Source of the DNA: Deltaproteobacteria bacterium
Lineage (GTDB): Bacteria > Myxococcota > UBA796 > SXON01
Direction: 5' to 3'
DNA: 8,872 nucleotides
Assembly (NCBI GenBank): GCA_947483545.1
Contig: CANKNP010000223.1
Coordinates: forward strand, 1-8,872
Notes under the pieces: model-generated
Seen by the model: only the letters and a program-made list of their open reading frames with translations
What the model was told of the DNA's origin: nothing
Database searches by the model: none
Made by a program: the position numbers and the translations under genes
Part shown: positions 5,906 to 8,872 of the stretch, one piece after another
How positions within the stretch are numbered: position 1 is the stretch's first letter
Layout of the letters: each line of letters begins with the position of its first letter

Positions 5906-6833
5906 GCTGGCCGCCCCCTGGTGGCTCCTCGGGCTGCCGCTCGCTGGCCTCCCGCTCTGGGCTTGGGCGCGCCCCCATGTTCTCCGCTTTCCGGGTGTGA
6001 TGCAGGCCCCGGCGCCGTCGTTGTGGGCGAGCTTGCGCATCGGTGGGGCGCTGCTCCCTCCCTTGCTGGACGGCTTGGCCATCGCGCTGACCCTCGTGGC
6101 GATGGCGCGGCCCCAAGCCGTCGAGCGCGACACCGTTCGGGACTCCAACGGCCTCGACATCCTGCTGGCCATCGACACCTCGGGCTCGATGCGCTCCCCA
6201 GACATGGGGCGGGGGCTCTCTCCCCTCACGCGTCTTGCCGCCGCAAAGCAGGTGATGTCGCGGTTCGCCGACTCCCGCTCCGACGACCGCCTGGGGCTGT
6301 TGGTGTTCGGCGAAGAGGCGTTCGTGCAGGTGCCGCCGACCCTGGATTCGACCACGCTGGGGGCGTTCATCGCCGATCTCGAGATCGGCATGGCCGGCGC
6401 CAACGCCACCGCCGTCGGGGACGCCATCGCCGTCGGCGTGAAGCGCATGAAGGATCTGGAGGCGCCGTCGAAGCTGATCATCCTGGTGACCGACGGCAAG
6501 TCCAACACCGGCCAGGTGGATCCGATCGACGCGGCCAAGGCCGCGAGGGCGCTCGGCGTCAAGGTCTACACCATCGGCGTCGGTGGCTCCCAAATCGATG
6601 AGCGGGGATTGACCGCGGTCGCGCAAATCACCGGCGGAAAATATTATTCGGCCACCAACCTCGCCAAGCTGGACGAGGTCTATCGTGACATCGACAAGAA
6701 CGAAAAGACCACCGCCAAGGTTCGGGAATTCGTGCATCGTGACGAGCTGTATGGCCGCTGGCTGAGCGCCGGACTCGGGTGTTTTCTCGCGGCGTTTGGG
6801 TTGTCCCGGTTCATCTTTCGGCGGCTACCATGA
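5889..6833 (+). CDS. batA: BatA-type VWA membrane protein
   Basis: The 314-residue product has the BatA architecture: two N-terminal membrane segments (about 10-26 and 52-72), a VWA domain (about 89-270) and a C-terminal membrane segment (about 291-309). The metal site is complete: DTSGS (96-100), Thr174 in ANATAVGDA, and TDGKSN (201-206). RSDDRLGLLVFGEEAFVQVP (130-149), KVYTIGVGG (225-233) and ITGGKYYSATNLAKLDEVY (247-265) are typical family blocks. Bat (Bacteroides aerotolerance) proteins are inner-membrane VWA proteins whose domain faces the periplasm or cytoplasm depending on topology; their role in stress or envelope function is known only in outline. The GTG at 5889 overlaps the preceding gene by 17 bases; a second in-frame GTG at 5898 is an equally possible start, and neither has a clear ribosome site. 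Its TGA overlaps the next ATG (ATGA). Confidence 0.9.
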   Translation: MPGVVELAAPWWLLGLPLAGLPLWAWARPHVLRFPGVMQAPAPSLWASLRIGGALLPPLLDGLAIALTLVAMARPQAVERDTVRDSNGLDILLAIDTSGSMRSPDMGRGLSPLTRLAAAKQVMSRFADSRSDDRLGLLVFGEEAFVQVPPTLDSTTLGAFIADLEIGMAGANATAVGDAIAVGVKRMKDLEAPSKLIILVTDGKSNTGQVDPIDAAKAARALGVKVYTIGVGGSQIDERGLTAVAQITGGKYYSATNLAKLDEVYRDIDKNEKTTAKVREFVHRDELYGRWLSAGLGCFLAAFGLSRFIFRRLP

Positions 6834-7828
6834 CCTGGGCACACCTCGGCGTCCTCTGGTTCCTGGCGTTGGCGGGCCTCGTGGCGGGGCTGGCGTTCCT
6901 CGCCTACCGCCGCCGCACGGCGGATCTGAACCGGCTCGCGAGCCCTTCGATGCTCGAAGCGATGCTCTCCAAGGGCGCGGTCCCGTCCCGGGCCTGGCAA
7001 GACGTGCTGGCGCCCATCGTGGTCGCGTCGGGGATCGTCGCGCTGGCCGGTCCGCGCTTGGGCTTTGATTGGCAGCAGGTCACGATGGAGGGGGTGAGCA
7101 TCGTCGCCGTGCTCGACGTCAGCCGTTCGATGGACGCCGAAGATGTCCGCCCCTCGCGGCTCGTCGTCGCCAAGCACGAGCTGATCGACCTCGCCGGCCT
7201 GCTCCGCGGCGACGCCGTCGGCCTGGTGCTCTTCGCGCAAGGCGCGTGGACCCGCATTCCGCTCACCACCGACCACGCCACGTGGGCGTGGGCCCTGGAC
7301 GATTCGACGACGGGCACGATTCGCGCCCAGGGCACGTCGCTCTCCGGCGCGCTCGACGCTGCGATGGGCCTGCTCGACCGCGCCGAGGGCGGCCGCGCCG
7401 TGCTGCTGGTCTCGGACGGCGAGGATCACGACAGCGACGACGCCTTGGACGCAGCCCTCACGCGCGCCACCGAATCCCAAACCCACGTCTACGTGATCGG
7501 CGTCGGCACACCCGAAGGCGCACCGGTACCCGTGGAGGGCGGCGGATTCAAGAACGACGAGGGGGGCAACGTCGTTGTTTCCAGGCTGGACGAGCCGCGG
7601 CTGCGGCGCATCGCGGAGGCCACGGGGGGGGCCTATGTGCGGGCAGTGCCTGGGGATGGAGACGTGCGCGCGATCTATGAGACAGAGATCCGCGGAAAAC
7701 TGGTGGCAGCGGAGAGGGGCGTTCGCCGGGACAAGCTCTGGCACGAGCAATTTCAATGGCCGTTGGGGTTGGCGCTCTTGGGGATGGTGGTCGGGGCGGG
7801 GTTGGGGGTGGGGCGGCGACCCCGCTGA
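6830..7828 (+). CDS. batB: BatB-type VWA membrane protein
   Basis: The 332-residue product has two N-terminal membrane segments (about 6-25 and 59-77), a VWA domain (about 88-290) and a C-terminal span (about 309-327). The metal site is DVSRS (96-100, the BatB-style variant followed by MDAEDV), Thr169 in QGTSLSGAL, and SDGEDHD (195-201). GLLRGDAVGLVLFAQGAW (123-140), THVYVIGVGTPEG (218-230) and ATGGAYVRA (264-272) fit the BatB subfamily. I chose the ATG at 6830, which overlaps the batA stop by four bases (ATGA), over an in-frame ATG 17 codons earlier at 6779. The latter would lie inside batA and add residues that spoil the N-terminal membrane segment. BatA and BatB probably form a heteromeric membrane complex with the two upstream products. 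The gene ends inside a short palindrome and is the last of the operon in this window. Confidence 0.9.
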   Translation: MTWAHLGVLWFLALAGLVAGLAFLAYRRRTADLNRLASPSMLEAMLSKGAVPSRAWQDVLAPIVVASGIVALAGPRLGFDWQQVTMEGVSIVAVLDVSRSMDAEDVRPSRLVVAKHELIDLAGLLRGDAVGLVLFAQGAWTRIPLTTDHATWAWALDDSTTGTIRAQGTSLSGALDAAMGLLDRAEGGRAVLLVSDGEDHDSDDALDAALTRATESQTHVYVIGVGTPEGAPVPVEGGGFKNDEGGNVVVSRLDEPRLRRIAEATGGAYVRAVPGDGDVRAIYETEIRGKLVAAERGVRRDKLWHEQFQWPLGLALLGMVVGAGLGVGRRPR

Positions 7829-7838
7829 TTTTCAGCGG
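7822..7838. terminator. Short palindrome overlapping the batB stop codon
   Basis: CCGCTGA (7822-7828) and TCAGCGG (7832-7838) are exact reverse complements around TTT. The first arm contains the batB TGA, and the site fills most of the 13-base gap to the convergent FG-GAP gene. It may work as a compact two-way terminator, although the stem is short and no T-run follows. Confidence 0.4.
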
Positions 7839-7841
7839 CGT

Positions 7842-8872
7842 TCACTCACACGGCCAAGCCCCAAGCGTCAGCGCGTTGTCCACCTCGTCGCACTCTTCGA
7901 TCCGCTCGGTGTCATCGACAAAGACGGTCATGTCACCCCGCCAGTCGGCCTCCAGCACATGGAAGGACAAGGACTGGGCCGTACCCGCGGCGAGGGTCAA
8001 GGGCGTGCCGCTCGCGACGACAGTTCCTCCAGGGTTGTACACGCCGCTGGTGAACGCCGTGCTGTCCGCGAGCCCGGTGTTGGACACCTGGACGACAAGC
8101 TCCACGCTGCCGTCGTCATTGCAACAATACACGGGGTCACTCGCGAGCAGATCCGCCAGCTCATCGGAATTGCCAAGGGTCGTACCCCCGGCTCGGAAAT
8201 TGTTCCACCGCTCCCAGTTGGGCTCGGGGTGCGTAGGGATCGAGCCATCGTCGTTGACATTGGAGATCGAATAGGCGAACTGGTTCCAAATCGTGCGGGA
8301 CGGACGCCACGAGTTGTCGAGATCGCCCAGGACCGTGATTCCGTTCCACCCGTCATAGGCGTAGTCGTTCGATGGGAGCACAATCTCCGTCTGGCCGTCG
8401 TTGTCCACATCCACGATGAGCGGATACTCGAAGAGCGTTCCGGAGGCATGGTCGTCCGCGATGAATTTGACGGCCCCGGTGGCGCCATCGTACACCCACA
8501 GCGTGATCTCGTCGGCGTACACGACGTCCGAAGCCCCGTCGCCCTCAAAATCGAACACGCTGGAGCCCGTCACGCTGGAGGAATAATCCTGCACGGCCTG
8601 CGACCAGAGTACAGTGCCGTCCCCGTCGAAGACCGAGTAGTAGTAGGCCCCCGCGACGCCGACCTCGGCCATGCCGTCGTCGTCGAAGTCGGCGACAGTC
8701 GGCGGGCCACCCCCGCCGCCAGGCACAGACACCTGCCATCGAACAGTGCCGTCCGCATTGGTGACGATCACCAAGCCACCGCAGGTGTGGACCAGCTCGG
8801 GGATCCCGTCGAAATCGAAGTCCCCGGCGGCGGGCATGCCATCGCAGGTGCCATCCCCCCAAAGGGGCGTGC
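7842..8872 (-). CDS. FG-GAP/VCBS repeat protein with C-terminal CARDB-like domain, 5' partial
   Basis: The frame is open to the right edge, so the N-terminus and any signal peptide lie outside; about 343 C-terminal residues are visible. An ATG at 8837 is internal, because repeat-like sequence (WGDGTCDGMPAAGDFDFDG) runs across it. Counting from that ATG, calcium-binding-type Asp loops occur at 6-11 (DFDFDG), 50-55 (DFDDDG), 96-101 (DFEGDG) and 143-148 (DVDNDG). These are spaced as in FG-GAP/VCBS beta-propeller blades. A tryptophan-rich module follows (WRPSRTIWNQFAYSISNV, 177-194, then WERWNNFRAG), which I recall from such proteins in Myxococcota. The last 90 residues (SVELVVQVSNTGLADS, then RIEECDEVDNALTLG) look like a CARDB-type Ig-like adhesion domain. 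Cys238, Cys239, Cys316 and Cys330 may form disulfides. The product is presumably secreted or surface-exposed; binding partner unknown. It converges on batB with a 13-base gap and is unlikely to be functionally tied to it. Confidence 0.85.
   Translation of the reverse strand, partial: TPLWGDGTCDGMPAAGDFDFDGIPELVHTCGGLVIVTNADGTVRWQVSVPGGGGGPPTVADFDDDGMAEVGVAGAYYYSVFDGDGTVLWSQAVQDYSSSVTGSSVFDFEGDGASDVVYADEITLWVYDGATGAVKFIADDHASGTLFEYPLIVDVDNDGQTEIVLPSNDYAYDGWNGITVLGDLDNSWRPSRTIWNQFAYSISNVNDDGSIPTHPEPNWERWNNFRAGGTTLGNSDELADLLASDPVYCCNDDGSVELVVQVSNTGLADSTAFTSGVYNPGGTVVASGTPLTLAAGTAQSLSFHVLEADWRGDMTVFVDDTERIEECDEVDNALTLGAWPCE

Noticed and set aside
6779..6829. Upstream ATG for batB at 6779
   Set aside because: It lies within the batA C-terminal coding region. 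The ATG at 6830 gives the usual ATGA coupling and a normal membrane-anchored N-terminus.
8835..8837. ATG at 8837 as the start of the FG-GAP protein
   Set aside because: The reading frame and the repeat pattern continue upstream to the window edge, and no signal peptide follows this ATG although the protein should be exported.

Overview
The window is GC-rich DNA (about two thirds G+C by eye) that looks like a chromosome of a Myxococcota or other delta-proteobacterial-type bacterium. The evidence is a lipoprotein with a long alternating Asp-Ser/Thr/Ala linker, a secreted FG-GAP/VCBS protein ending in a CARDB-like domain, and a MoxR-type von Willebrand factor A (VWA) operon with many GTG starts and overlapping genes. 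This is an inference from gene style; no phylogenetic marker gene is present.

Layout, left to right. Positions 1-251 (minus) hold a 5'-truncated fragment of an IS1634/IS4-type transposase. It lies directly downstream of, and in frame with, the stop codon of a NamZ/DUF1343 (GH171) exo-N-acetylmuramidase gene (252-1472, minus). A 62-base divergent gap separates that gene from a lipoprotein with a 46-residue Asp-X linker (1535-2290, plus). The lipoprotein gene overlaps an ADP-ribosylglycohydrolase gene (2281-3390, plus) by 10 bases. The convergent gap 3391-3562 carries a perfect 10-bp hairpin nested inside a larger imperfect inverted repeat. Next is a RutE-like malonic semialdehyde reductase / nitroreductase (3563-4150, minus), divergent from the operon that follows.

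The core is a tightly packed four-gene plus-strand operon (4266-7828): a DUF58 VWA protein, a lipobox-starting single-span protein with a DUF4381/BatD-like C-terminal helical region, a BatA-type VWA membrane protein and a BatB-type VWA membrane protein. Junctions overlap by 4, 17 and 4 bases, so the genes are probably translationally coupled and their products act together at the inner membrane. The usual moxR ATPase gene is not at the 5' end of this operon within the window, and no TPR (BatC-like) or full BatD gene follows. A short palindrome overlaps the batB stop codon. Convergent to it lies the 3' part of a large FG-GAP/CARDB surface or secreted protein (7842 to the right edge, minus).

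No tRNA, rRNA, CRISPR array or replication origin was seen. Nothing here is a convincing wholly new system. The best second-look items are the moxR-less Bat operon with its odd lipobox subunit, the lipoprotein/ADP-ribosylglycohydrolase pair, and the structured convergent spacer.
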